In this document: in pieces, positions 17,540 through 26,297 of the stretch | Layout: every line of letters starts with the position of its first letter | Position numbering within the stretch: position 1 is the first letter of the stretch | Assembly (NCBI RefSeq): GCF_014648475.1 | Contig: NZ_BMRE01000019.1 | Span: forward strand, 62,001-126,000 | DNA from: Lentzea flava | GTDB taxonomy: Bacteria > Actinomycetota > Actinomycetes > Mycobacteriales > Pseudonocardiaceae | DNA: 64,000 nt | Direction of reading: 5' to 3' | The notes under the pieces: model-generated | Told to the model about the DNA's origin: nothing | Database searches by the model: none | What the model saw: only the letters and a program-made list of their open reading frames with translations | Translations under genes and position numbers: made by a program

Positions 17540-18444
17540 CGGCCACGCTCGAACGGCCTTCTGCGCCGACTCCCGTGAAGAACAAGCGAACCGTGACCCC
17601 GGCACGGATCGCGTTGCACGCCTTCCTGATCCTGACGTGCCTCATGACCCTGGCACCGCTGCTGTGGGCGGTCTACGCGTCGCTGCGCACGTACGACGAC
17701 ACTTCGGTCAACGGCTACTTCTCCGTCGCGAAGTCGCTCACCTTCGAGAACTTCGCCAAGGCGTGGGAGATCGGCGACCTGCCGCACTTCTACTGGAACA
17801 CGTTCCTGATCACCATCCCGGCGCTGGTGGTGACGCTGCTGCTCAGCTCGATGGTGGCGTTCGGCGTGTCCCGGTTCAGCTTCAAGTTCAACCTCGCGCT
17901 CCTCATGATCTTCACCGCGGGCAACCTGCTGCCGCAGCAGGTGATCGTGACCCCGCTGTGGCGCCTGTACCGGCTGATCGAGGTGCCGGAGTGGATCAGC
18001 GCGAGCGGCTCGCTGATCGACTCGCAGCTCGGCGTGATCCTGATCCACATCGCCTTCCAGTCCGGCTTCTGCACGTTCGTGCTGTCGAACTACATGAAGA
18101 CGATCCCGTACGAGCTGACCGAGGCCGCACGCGTGGACGGCGCGTCGGTGTTCCGTCAGTACTGGCAGCTGACGTTGCCGCTGTGCCGGCCAGTGCTGGC
18201 CGCGCTGGCGACGCTGGAGTTCACCTGGATCTACAACGACTTCCTCTGGGCGTTGGTGCTGATCCAGGACGGCGACAAGATGCCGGTCACGTCGGCGTTG
18301 CAGAACCTCAAGGGCACGTTCTTCACCGACAACAACCTGATCGCGGCGGGCTCACTGCTGGTCGCACTGCCCACCCTGGTGGTGTTCTTCGTGCTCCAGC
18401 GCCAGTTCGTCGGCGGCCTGACCCTGGGCTCCACGAAGGGCTGA
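17536..18444 (+). CDS. Sugar ABC transporter permease (MalG-like)
   Basis: This 302-aa second permease has six helices and the EAA motif TEAARVDGASVFRQYW. It overlaps the MalF-like gene by 4 nt, starting with GTG. It ends at a strong bidirectional terminator, and the Gly-rich C-terminus (VGGLTLGSTKG) is typical of MalG relatives. Confidence 0.94.
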   Translation: MTATLERPSAPTPVKNKRTVTPARIALHAFLILTCLMTLAPLLWAVYASLRTYDDTSVNGYFSVAKSLTFENFAKAWEIGDLPHFYWNTFLITIPALVVTLLLSSMVAFGVSRFSFKFNLALLMIFTAGNLLPQQVIVTPLWRLYRLIEVPEWISASGSLIDSQLGVILIHIAFQSGFCTFVLSNYMKTIPYELTEAARVDGASVFRQYWQLTLPLCRPVLAALATLEFTWIYNDFLWALVLIQDGDKMPVTSALQNLKGTFFTDNNLIAAGSLLVALPTLVVFFVLQRQFVGGLTLGSTKG

Positions 18445-18445
18445 T

Positions 18446-18506
18446 TCGAACGATGAAGGGCTCCTTCATCCACGTGAGGTGGATGAAGGAGCCCTTCATC
18501 GTTCGA
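18446..18506. terminator. Perfect 28-bp hairpin terminator, dispersed repeat type
   Basis: The arms 18446-18473 and 18479-18506 are perfectly complementary with a 5-nt GTGAG loop, between convergent permease and lepB genes. The core of 23 bp recurs at 31811-31861, also between convergent genes. Confidence 0.85.
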
Positions 18507-18515
18507 GCGAGGGGG

Positions 18516-19322
18516 CTACTTGCCGCCCGTTTGCGGGTTGTAGTCGGAGATCGTGCCCCAGCGGCCCACCGGGATGACGATCACGCGGGCCTTGCCCACG
18601 ACGTTGTCGATCGGGATCGCGCCGTCGGCAGGCGTCGGGTCGCCGTGCTTGCGCGAGTCCGACGAGTTGTTGCGGTTGTCGCCCATCACCCACAGCTTGC
18701 CCGCGGGCACGGTGACCTTCTCGAACGAGTCCTGCTGCCGCGGCCCGCCACCGAAGTTCAGGTACGGCTCGTCCAGCGGCTTGCCGTCGACCAGCACGCG
18801 GCCCTGGTCGTCGCAGCACTCGACGGTCTGGCCGCCGACCGCGATGACGCGCTTGATGAAGTCCGTGCCGCTGGGCTCGGACAGGTTCACCATCGAGCCC
18901 AGGTCCTGCAGCGTGCCCGTGACGAAGTTCGGGGGCTGCTTGCCGCCCGTCCAGTTCGGCGGGCCGCGGAAGACGATCACGTCGCCCGGCTGGGGGTCGC
19001 GGAACAGGTACGTGATCTTCTCGACCAGCACCTTGTCGTTCACGCAGCCCGTGCAGCCGTGCAGGGTCGTCTCCATCGAGGCCGACGGGATGACGAACAC
19101 ACGCGCGATGAACGTCTGGATGACGACGGTCAGCAGCAGCGCCACGCTGAAGATGACCAGCAGCTCTTTCCAGAACGGCTGCTTCTTCTTCGCCTTCTTC
19201 TTGGAGAACCTCGGCGCCGGGTCGTCGTCGTACGAGTACGACGAGGAGCGCGCAGGACCGTCTCCGGCGGGAGGCGTCGTCTCCCAGGTCGACGAAGAAT
19301 CGTCGTTCACGCGATGACTCAC
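18516..19322 (-). CDS. lepB: Signal peptidase I
   Basis: This enzyme removes signal peptides from exported proteins. The 268-aa product has a charged N-terminal cytoplasmic tail with a Lys run (about residues 42-49), one transmembrane helix (about 53-73), and the catalytic Ser in IPSASMETTL with the general-base Lys in DFIKRVIAVGG. The SPase box GDNRNNSSDSR is present. An unusual double Cys (ECCDDQG) and CTGC suggest an exposed disulfide. It follows mprB by 10 nt, giving an mprA-mprB-lepB unit. Confidence 0.95.
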   Translation of the reverse strand: MSHRVNDDSSSTWETTPPAGDGPARSSSYSYDDDPAPRFSKKKAKKKQPFWKELLVIFSVALLLTVVIQTFIARVFVIPSASMETTLHGCTGCVNDKVLVEKITYLFRDPQPGDVIVFRGPPNWTGGKQPPNFVTGTLQDLGSMVNLSEPSGTDFIKRVIAVGGQTVECCDDQGRVLVDGKPLDEPYLNFGGGPRQQDSFEKVTVPAGKLWVMGDNRNNSSDSRKHGDPTPADGAIPIDNVVGKARVIVIPVGRWGTISDYNPQTGGK

Positions 19323-19332
19323 ACGCCCCACC

Positions 19333-20724
19333 TTACGGACGTCCGGGTAGGCGCAACGTGAACAGGGCACCGCCCTCGGGCGCTCTGCCCGCGGTGGCCG
19401 TGCCGCCGTGCCGTTGTGCCACCTGCTTCACGATGGCGAGTCCCAGGCCGGAACCCGGAAGGGTCCTCGCCTCGGACGAGCGGTAGAACCGCTCGAAAAC
19501 GTGAGGTAGATCGGCATCCGCGATGCCTGGGCCCGCGTCCGCCACCTCCACCACGGCGCTGCCGTCGCCCACCTGACGCAGGGTCAGCCGCACCGCTGAG
19601 CCCGACGGGCTGAACTTCACCGCGTTGTCGAGGAGGTTCAGCACCGCGCGCTCGAGAGCACTGGAATCACCCAGAAGTGTCCACGGTTGCAGCTGCACGT
19701 CGAACGTGACGTCGTTCGAGGCGCGGCGACGCGCGCGGTCCAACGCCCGTTCTACCACCTCGACGAGGTCGACGGGTTCGTGCACCACCTGGGGCGCGTC
19801 CTCGCGGGCGAGTTCGACCAGGTCACCGATCAGCGTGGTCAGCTCGTCGAGCTGGGCGCGCACGTCGGACTGGATCTCCCGCTTGTCCTCTTCGGACAAC
19901 GTGGGCGAATCCGGACGTTCCGATGCCAACAGGAGTTCCAGGTTGGTGCGCATCGACGTCAGCGGCGTGCGCAGCTCGTGGCCCGCGTCGGCGACCAGGC
20001 GGCGTTGCCGTTCCTGGGATTCGGCGACGGCGCCGAGCATCGCGTTGAAGCTGTGCGTCAGCCGCGCGAGCTCGTCGTCGCCCGACACCGGGATCGGCGT
20101 CAGGTCACCGGTGTTCGCGACGCGTTCGGTGGCCTCGGTGAGCCGTTGCACCGGACGCAGACCGGTGCGCGCCACCGCCGTGCCCGCGATGGCCGCGAGC
20201 AGCACGCCCGCACCGCCGATGAGCAGCAGGACCACGCTGAGCTTGGCCAGCGTCGTTCGCTGCGGCTGCATCGACTGCGCGATGACGATCGCCTGCTCCG
20301 ACCCGTACCGGACGGCGATCACCCGCGTCTCGGTCTTGTGGTCGGTCCAGATGTACTCGGGACGCTCGCCCTGCGCGACCTCCCAGGCCTCCTCGACCAC
20401 GGGCGGCGGCTCGCCGGTCTTCGGGTAGAGGATCTTCCCGGTGTTGGCCTGCAGCAGGCCCATCTTCACGTCACCGGCGGCGAGGAACGCCGCCGGGTAG
20501 TTCTGGACCTCGTCAGGTGAGGTGACCTTGAAGCCGGTCGCGACCGTGACGGCACGCGAGCGCAGGCCCTCGTCGAGCGCGTCGTACACGCTCTTGCGGA
20601 CGATCATGTACGCGCCGAACGAGACCAACGCGACGGCTCCTGCGACGCAGAACGCCGCGAGCCAGGTGACCCGAGCCCGCAGCGACGCCCTCTGCAGCCG
20701 TCCCTGGGGTTCGACGATGATCAC
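19333..20724 (-). CDS. mprB: MprB-type envelope-stress sensor histidine kinase
   Basis: This 463-aa kinase has the MprB layout: TM1 (about residues 18-40), an extracytoplasmic sensor domain (about 41-165), TM2, HAMP, H-box DAGHELRTPLTSMRTNLELL, N-box LNLLDNAVKFS and G-box GSGLGLAIVKQVAQRHGG. Segments such as DLVELAREDAPQVVHEPVDL closely follow mycobacterial MprB. GTG 20724 overlaps the mprA stop as GTGA. In Mycobacterium MprAB responds to envelope stress and regulates sigE and pepD. Confidence 0.92.
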   Translation of the reverse strand: MIIVEPQGRLQRASLRARVTWLAAFCVAGAVALVSFGAYMIVRKSVYDALDEGLRSRAVTVATGFKVTSPDEVQNYPAAFLAAGDVKMGLLQANTGKILYPKTGEPPPVVEEAWEVAQGERPEYIWTDHKTETRVIAVRYGSEQAIVIAQSMQPQRTTLAKLSVVLLLIGGAGVLLAAIAGTAVARTGLRPVQRLTEATERVANTGDLTPIPVSGDDELARLTHSFNAMLGAVAESQERQRRLVADAGHELRTPLTSMRTNLELLLASERPDSPTLSEEDKREIQSDVRAQLDELTTLIGDLVELAREDAPQVVHEPVDLVEVVERALDRARRRASNDVTFDVQLQPWTLLGDSSALERAVLNLLDNAVKFSPSGSAVRLTLRQVGDGSAVVEVADAGPGIADADLPHVFERFYRSSEARTLPGSGLGLAIVKQVAQRHGGTATAGRAPEGGALFTLRLPGRP

Positions 20725-21419
20725 GGAGGCGTCTCCCGGAGGACATAGCCCACCCCGCGCACCGTGTGGATCAGCCTCGGCTCCCCCTCGGCCTCCGTCT
20801 TGCGACGCAGGTAGCCCACGTAGACCTCGAGTGCGTTGCCCGAGGTCGGGAAGTCGTACCCCCACACGTCCTCCAGGATGCGGCTGCGGGTCAGCACCTG
20901 GCGCGGGTGCGCCAGCAGGAGCTCGAGCAGCGCGAACTCGGTGCGGGTGAGGCTGATGGAGCGGTCGCCGCGGCGGACGTCCCTGGTGGACGGGTCCAGC
21001 TCCAGGTCGGCGAACTTGAGCACGGCCGCGGACTGCTGCGTGGCGGCGTCGTTGTCCTGCGCGGCACGGCGCAGCAGGGCGCGCAGCCGGGCCAGCAGCT
21101 CCTCCAGCGCGAACGGCTTGGGCAGGTAGTCGTCGGCCCCGGCGTCCAGCCCGGACACGCGGTCGCTCACGGCGTCCCGCGCGGTCAGCACGAGGATCGG
21201 CAGGTCGTCGCCGGTGCTGCGAAGCCGCCGGCACACCTCCAGCCCGTCCAGCCGCGGCATCATCACGTCGAGCACCATGGCGTCCGGCCTGGCCGCGTTC
21301 ACGGACTCCAGGGCCTGCATGCCGTCTCCGGCGGTCTCGACCTGGTAGCCGTTGAACTGGAGCGACCGGCGGAGTGACTCCCTGACCGCCCGATCGTCGT
21401 CGACAACGAGGATGCGCAT
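20721..21419 (-). CDS. mprA: MprA-type response regulator
   Basis: This 232-aa OmpR-family regulator has receiver motifs VDDDRAVRESLRRSL, the phosphoacceptor Asp in MVLDVMMPRLDGLEVC, and KPFALEELLAR. Its winged helix ends in LIHTVRGVGYVLRETPP, the same as I recall for mycobacterial MprA. It is coupled to mprB by GTGA. Targets would be expected to include pepD and stress sigma factors, which was not verified here. Confidence 0.93.
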   Translation of the reverse strand: MRILVVDDDRAVRESLRRSLQFNGYQVETAGDGMQALESVNAARPDAMVLDVMMPRLDGLEVCRRLRSTGDDLPILVLTARDAVSDRVSGLDAGADDYLPKPFALEELLARLRALLRRAAQDNDAATQQSAAVLKFADLELDPSTRDVRRGDRSISLTRTEFALLELLLAHPRQVLTRSRILEDVWGYDFPTSGNALEVYVGYLRRKTEAEGEPRLIHTVRGVGYVLRETPP

Positions 21420-21488
21420 AGGGGCAGTGTTGCTGAGGGTCCTGAGAGGCGCCTGAGAAGGTCCTCAACTGCGGGTGTGAGTTCGGCG

Positions 21489-22100
21489 TTAACCTTCGAG
21501 GCCCCGAGCGACCGGTGCGTTCCACTTCCGCCACAGCGCAATCAGGCTGATGGTGATGATTGTTGACGCACCGATCAGCGCGACCAGGTCTTTCGGCACC
21601 TTGATCCACTCACCCACCGCGACGACGACAGCGCCGGCCAGCGCCGCCACGGCGTAGATCTCTCTCCTGAGGACCAGTGGAATTTCTCGCAGGAGCAGGT
21701 CACGGACCGCGCCACCGCCGATGCCCGTCGTCATCCCGATGAGGCACGCCGCGTACGGAGTGGCACCGAGGGCCAACGCGGTGGTGGTGCCGGACGTGAC
21801 GAACAGGCCGAGGCCCACGGCATCCAGCAGCAGCACCGACCGGCGGAGCTTCGCGACCTGCGGGTGGAACCAGAAGACGATCAGCCCCGTACCGCCGGCG
21901 ACCAGGAGGTACGGCCAGTTCCGCAGGCTCGTCGGCGGGTGCACGCCCAGCAGCACGTCGCGGATGATGCCGCCGCCCAACGCCGTGGTGAGCGCGAGGA
22001 CGATCACGCCGAACACGTCCAGACGGGCCCGCACGGCAGCCACCGCACCGGACGCGGCGAACACGGCGATCCCGATCAGTTCCAGGACGATGAGCAGCAC
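21489..22100 (-). CDS. TRIC/UPF0126-family membrane protein
   Basis: This protein of about 203 aa has around seven helices in two repeated halves, each with a GGG-x-x-RD motif: LGGGIIRDVLLG and IGGGAVRDLLLRE. This is the bacterial trimeric intracellular cation-channel family, some members of which are annotated as glycine transporters. I choose GTG 22100 because homologues begin at the first helix; ATG 22166 would add a basic extension overlapping the upstream gene. Confidence 0.85.
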   Translation of the reverse strand: MLLIVLELIGIAVFAASGAVAAVRARLDVFGVIVLALTTALGGGIIRDVLLGVHPPTSLRNWPYLLVAGGTGLIVFWFHPQVAKLRRSVLLLDAVGLGLFVTSGTTTALALGATPYAACLIGMTTGIGGGAVRDLLLREIPLVLRREIYAVAALAGAVVVAVGEWIKVPKDLVALIGASTIITISLIALWRKWNAPVARGLEG

Positions 22101-22119
22101 GAACAGGAAGACTACGGCC

Positions 22120-23097
22120 CTATCGGGGCGACGCCTCCCGGCGGTAACCGACCTCCATGCGCCCACCCGCCGACGTCAGAACGTGCTCCACGACCTCGAT
22201 GAACCACTCGGCGCCCTCGCCCCGGACCAGCGCCCGGTACGCGTCCACGAGCTCGTCGGCCTTCGCCTCGCGGAGCCGGCGCAACAACCACTTGCCGTGT
22301 CCCAGCCACTTGTTCTGCACGACCAGCGCCAGCTCACCCGCGCAGGTCAGCAGCCTGGCGGCGACGAACAGCCGCTCGTCGTCGTCCCGCGCGCCGATCA
22401 GGTCCTCGAGCAGGTCGGTCGCGCCGTACCGGCGGTCTTCCAGCTCCGTGGCGGTCGGGATCGGCGGGCCGATGTCCAGCAGAGCGCGCGCCTCGGCTCG
22501 CATGCGCTGCCCTGTGCCGTCGGCGTCGAGCATGAGGAACCCCTCGGCACACATGTGCAGCAGCGGAGGGCGCCGGTCCTGGATGTCGCGGGCCACGAAG
22601 TCCTGGAACGACTCGATCGTGTGACAGAACAGCTCCACGGGCCAGCCGCGGTGCTCCAGCGTCTCGCGGAACGCGCAGGGCAGGTCGTCGACGATCACGA
22701 TGATGTCGAGGTCGGAGTTCGCCGTGTAGTTCCCGGCCGCGACGCTGCCGCCGAGGAACGCCGCCGTCGCGAGCGGATACCGTTCGTCGATCAGGTCGCG
22801 GGCGACCTGCACCGGGTCCTTGTCCCAGTCCAGCGGATACCCGGTGACGTAGTAGTCCTGGCCGGGGTCGAGCGGGCCGAGCACCTGTTCCACGCGGTGC
22901 CAGATGTCCGGGCCGACCTCGTGCAGGTCGACGAGCCACGGGTTGTCCTCGGCGTCGAACAGCGGCCGGATCTCGAGGAACTGCGCGCGGGAGATCTCCC
23001 GCACGCTGACCGGTGGTCCGCTGCGCCGCTTCGCGTAGCCCTTCAGACGCCAACCCATGTTGTCGCCGTAGGCGTGCCTCACGTCGTCCCCCGACAT
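22120..23097 (-). CDS. Nucleotidyltransferase-domain protein
   Basis: This 325-aa soluble protein has a pol-beta-type nucleotidyltransferase core, LGGSVAAGNYTANSDLDI (about residues 121-138), containing the GGS and DxD metal-binding motifs. The C-terminal helical part resembles kanamycin/aminoglycoside nucleotidyltransferases, but substrate cannot be inferred. The start is ATG 23097, before a conserved MGW segment. It lies on the same strand as the methyltransferase, 37 nt away. Confidence 0.8.
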   Translation of the reverse strand: MSGDDVRHAYGDNMGWRLKGYAKRRSGPPVSVREISRAQFLEIRPLFDAEDNPWLVDLHEVGPDIWHRVEQVLGPLDPGQDYYVTGYPLDWDKDPVQVARDLIDERYPLATAAFLGGSVAAGNYTANSDLDIIVIVDDLPCAFRETLEHRGWPVELFCHTIESFQDFVARDIQDRRPPLLHMCAEGFLMLDADGTGQRMRAEARALLDIGPPIPTATELEDRRYGATDLLEDLIGARDDDERLFVAARLLTCAGELALVVQNKWLGHGKWLLRRLREAKADELVDAYRALVRGEGAEWFIEVVEHVLTSAGGRMEVGYRREASPR

Positions 23098-23134
23098 GGC
23101 TCCATTGTTACTTGGCGGAGCCGCGCGGACGAAC

Positions 23135-23920
23135 TCAGACTCGCGCGACCGCCAGCACGTAGCCCAGTGACGGCTGCAGCGCAACGGGCGACAACAGCTG
23201 GTCGAGGTACTGCCGCGCCTCTTCTCCGTGCGCGGCAACAAGAGCGTCGTAGTGCCGCTGTGCCCCGTCCCGCATGCGCAGCAGGGTCTTGCGGCTCTCC
23301 GCGGTCAGGTCCAGCAGTTCCACGACGTGCAAACCCGCCGCGGCCAACAACTTCGGGTATCCGGCGAACGTCGGCAGCTCGTCGATGTCGTAGGTCGTCA
23401 GGGCAGGCTGCAACTCGTCCAGCACCTCCTTCGGCACGGGCCGCCGCTGCACGAAGTCGGACACCACGACCACACCGGACGGCTTCACCACGCGCGCCAG
23501 CTCGCGCAGGACGCCGACCCGATCCCCCAGGTGCGGCAACGTCTCCACGCCCCACGCGCCGTCGAACGTGTCGGCGCAGAACGGCATCGCGTGCGGATCT
23601 CCGTGCACGAACCGGACCTGGTCGTCGACGAACAACGCCTCCGCGCGGACGTTGGCGAGGCGGACGTGTTCCGCGCACGGCGACACCGACACGATGTCCG
23701 CGTGTGAGGCCTCCGCCAAGCGGAACGCGGAGGTGCCGACGCGACGGCCCACGTCGAGGACCCGCCAGCCGTGCCGGGCACCGAGTTTGTCGATGTGCAG
23801 CGCGGTCATGCGTTCGGCGGCGACGCGGTTCGAGGACTCGTCCTCTTCGGAGGTCCAGAGACCGAAGTGCAGGTTGTGGTCCCAGATCGTGCGCATGACC
23901 TCGTGGTAGACGTCGGTCAT
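23135..23920 (-). CDS. SAM-dependent methyltransferase, small-molecule type
   Basis: This 261-aa class I methyltransferase starts with a region (IWDHNLHFGLWTSEED) seen in natural-product C- and O-methyltransferases, and has motif II/III-like FDGAWGVETLPHL and a C-terminal Rossmann half. Motif I reads VLDVGRRVGTS instead of the usual DxGCGxG, so SAM binding may be altered. The ATG overlaps the eis stop (ATGA), so it is co-translated with eis. Confidence 0.8.
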   Translation of the reverse strand: MTDVYHEVMRTIWDHNLHFGLWTSEEDESSNRVAAERMTALHIDKLGARHGWRVLDVGRRVGTSAFRLAEASHADIVSVSPCAEHVRLANVRAEALFVDDQVRFVHGDPHAMPFCADTFDGAWGVETLPHLGDRVGVLRELARVVKPSGVVVVSDFVQRRPVPKEVLDELQPALTTYDIDELPTFAGYPKLLAAAGLHVVELLDLTAESRKTLLRMRDGAQRHYDALVAAHGEEARQYLDQLLSPVALQPSLGYVLAVARV

Positions 23921-25086
23921 CAGAAGAAGTCCGCGAGCCGCGGGACGCCGGACGCGCCGACGAGCTGATCGAGCACCGCCGCGTCGGTCGGGTCGCCCTC
24001 CAGCAAACCCGCGCGCCGCAACGCATGCGTGTTCTGCGCGCCGGAGAACCACGGCCCCAGCGCCCGCGCGTGCATCCTGACCGCGCCGGTGCCACCGGGT
24101 TCGACGCGCACGGTGCCGTCCTCGGCGACGATGCGCCGCGTACCCGCGTGCCACGGCGCGTGCTCGTCGATGATCTCCAGGTCCACCGCGGCGTTCGCGA
24201 GGCGCGGCCAGCCGCGGGCGGCCACCGCGGCCGGCAGGTCGACGACGCGCAGCATCCAGGTCGAGGTCCGCACCGGGTACCGCATCGGGGTCGCACCGAG
24301 CAGGTTGAGCGTCGCCGGGTCGGTGATCCGCAGGTTGATCGCCTCGAGCGTGCCCTCCCACGACTTGAGCGACGCGAGCAGGTTCAGCTGGGCCTCGGCG
24401 TCGACACCGATCAGGTCGTACACCTCGAGACCGCCCATGTCGCGATCGCTGGACTCGCGCTGCGCCGTCAGGTACCCGCGCAGGCCGTTCGGACCGGGCA
24501 GCACGCTCACCAGGTCCAGTTCGAGGACCTTCGCGAGGTCGATCCGCGGCGGGCGCCGGTCGGCCATGCCGTCGATCGTCCGCGCGACCTCGAGGTAGCA
24601 GTCGTGCAGGGCGGGAAGATCACTCTCTTCTGCCGGGCGCGACGGCAGGAACTCGGTGGGTCGCGGAGCGGCCAGCACCCGGTCCATCGGCAGCTCGACC
24701 CACTCGAAGAGCCCGGCGCGCTCCCAGCCGCGTTTCCGGTACAGCGTGGGCACGGTCGCGTAGAGCACGGAGATGGACTGGCCGTGCTCTCTCATCACGG
24801 GCAGGGCGGCGTCGAGCAACGCGGCCGCGACGCCACGGCCACGCGTGGCACCGTCGACGGCGACGCCGCCGATCCCGCCCATGGGGACCGCGACGCCGCC
24901 GTAGAACTGCGCGTACTCGCCGATGCCGAGCACTCCGGCGACCTTGCCGTCGAGTTCCGCGACCAGCCCGCGGGTGCCCGGCCGGGCCAGTCGTTCCGGC
25001 CGTTCGGACGCGTTGAACGCGAGCTTGCGCAGGCGGAAAACCGCGTCGAGGTCGTCCTCGGTGTACTCCCGGATGTGCACGGACAA
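23920..25086 (-). CDS. Eis-family GNAT N-acetyltransferase
   Basis: This 388-aa protein has the three-part Eis architecture: an N-terminal GNAT with the acetyl-CoA loop RGRGVAAALL, a second degenerate GNAT region, and a C-terminal SCP2-like domain. The catalytic Tyr sits in LYATVPTLYRKRGWE, and the chain ends in LADFF, whose terminal carboxylate acts as base in Eis enzymes. Mycobacterial Eis acetylates aminoglycosides and proteins at multiple amines. It is coupled downstream to the methyltransferase and follows the dehydrogenase by 4 nt. Confidence 0.88.
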   Translation of the reverse strand: MSVHIREYTEDDLDAVFRLRKLAFNASERPERLARPGTRGLVAELDGKVAGVLGIGEYAQFYGGVAVPMGGIGGVAVDGATRGRGVAAALLDAALPVMREHGQSISVLYATVPTLYRKRGWERAGLFEWVELPMDRVLAAPRPTEFLPSRPAEESDLPALHDCYLEVARTIDGMADRRPPRIDLAKVLELDLVSVLPGPNGLRGYLTAQRESSDRDMGGLEVYDLIGVDAEAQLNLLASLKSWEGTLEAINLRITDPATLNLLGATPMRYPVRTSTWMLRVVDLPAAVAARGWPRLANAAVDLEIIDEHAPWHAGTRRIVAEDGTVRVEPGGTGAVRMHARALGPWFSGAQNTHALRRAGLLEGDPTDAAVLDQLVGASGVPRLADFF

Positions 25087-25090
25087 CTAT

Positions 25091-25906
25091 CTACCAGGAA
25101 AAGAAGCCCTGACCCGTCTTCTTGCCCAGCTCTCCACGTGCGACTTTGTCGCGCAGCAGCTGCGGCGGCTCGAACCGGGGCCCCAGTTGCGCCGCGAGGT
25201 GCTCGGCGATCGCCAGCCGGACGTCGAGTCCGACCAGGTCGGTGAGCTCCAGCGGCCCCATCGGCCAGCGGTAGCCGAGCTTCATGCCGGTGTCGATGTC
25301 CGCCGCAGAGGCGACGCCCTCCTCCAGCATCCTGATCGCTTCCATGCCCACGGCCACACCGAGGCGCGAGGTCGCGAAGCCCGGCGCGTCCCGCACCTCG
25401 ATGACGGTCTTCCCCCACTGTTGGGCCCAGGTTCGCGCCTTGGCCACGTTCGCGGGGTCGACGCCGTCGTGGTGCACGAGCTCGACGAGCTGCTGCACCG
25501 GGACGGGGTTGAAGAAGTGCATGCCCAGCACGCGTTCGCCGGGCAGTGCCGCGGCGATCTCCGCGATCGACAGCGACGACGTGTTGGTCGCGAGGATCGC
25601 GTTCGGGCACTTCTCGGCGGCGAAACCGAGGACCTTCTGCTTGAGCGGCACGTTCTCCGGCACCGCCTCGACGACGAGTTCCGCGTCCGCCGGCAGCTCA
25701 CCGGTGCTCAGGTTCGCGAACACCGCCTCGGCGTCGGCGAGCTTGCCCTTCTCCTGCGCCTTGTCGAGCGAGCGCTTGACGGCGAGCCTGCCCTGTTCGG
25801 CGCGTTCGGCGTCGGCTTCCGAGAGGGTGACTTCGTGGCCGTGGGCGAGCAGGACGTGGACGATGCCCGCACCCATCGTGCCGCCGCCGATGACGACGGC
25901 CTTCAC
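25091..25906 (-). CDS. 3-hydroxyacyl-CoA (3-hydroxybutyryl-CoA) dehydrogenase
   Basis: This 271-aa NAD-dependent enzyme of beta-oxidation or butyryl metabolism has an N-terminal Rossmann motif VIGGGTMGAGI and Glu-containing VVEAVPEN. The catalytic His is in MHFFNPVPVQQLVE with NTSSL before it, and the C-terminal domain (GYRWPMGPLELTDLVGLD) completes it. GTG 25906 overlaps the EthD stop (GTGA). No thiolase or hydratase is adjacent. Confidence 0.92.
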   Translation of the reverse strand: MKAVVIGGGTMGAGIVHVLLAHGHEVTLSEADAERAEQGRLAVKRSLDKAQEKGKLADAEAVFANLSTGELPADAELVVEAVPENVPLKQKVLGFAAEKCPNAILATNTSSLSIAEIAAALPGERVLGMHFFNPVPVQQLVELVHHDGVDPANVAKARTWAQQWGKTVIEVRDAPGFATSRLGVAVGMEAIRMLEEGVASAADIDTGMKLGYRWPMGPLELTDLVGLDVRLAIAEHLAAQLGPRFEPPQLLRDKVARGELGKKTGQGFFSW

Positions 25907-26223
25907 GACTCGATCACCTCGGCGCTGAACATCGCGACGAGCTCCATGCCACCGATCTCGGTGAGGTTGGCGCCGGACGAGGCCCACTCGGGCGTCTTGA
26001 CGGCGGCCTTCATCGATTCGGCCGACTCGAAGTACAGCTCGGCGATCAGGTACGGCTCGGTGTCGCCCAGGAACCCGGCCAGGAACACCCGCTGCACCTT
26101 GGCGACCTCGGCGCGCACGAGTCCCGGCACCGAGTCGATGATCGGCAGGTGCGTGCCGAAGTACTTCTCGTCGAAGCCCTCGGGGTCGGCGGGCTTCTTG
26201 TACAGCGCGATGTACTTGATCAT
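25903..26223 (-). CDS. EthD-family small protein
   Basis: This 106-aa ferredoxin-like alpha-beta barrel protein begins MIKYIALYKKPADPEGF and has KYFGTHLPI with the family's conserved His. EthD relatives are needed for ether degradation or act as small oxygenase-like proteins; its role here is unknown. It is first in the run leading to the dehydrogenase and is divergent from the phosphatase. Confidence 0.85.
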   Translation of the reverse strand: MIKYIALYKKPADPEGFDEKYFGTHLPIIDSVPGLVRAEVAKVQRVFLAGFLGDTEPYLIAELYFESAESMKAAVKTPEWASSGANLTEIGGMELVAMFSAEVIES

Positions 26224-26297
26224 GTGACGGCATCCTCCTCGACTCGCCCAGCACTGTAACGCCCGGGCGGAACGCCCGGCTGGGGCACGATGGAGGA

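Noticed and set aside
19333..21609. Single 758-codon frame as a regulator-kinase fusion
   Set aside because: Only the part after 20724 has kinase motifs; the upstream part is the out-of-frame shadow of mprA, and a GTGA overlap gives the proper start.
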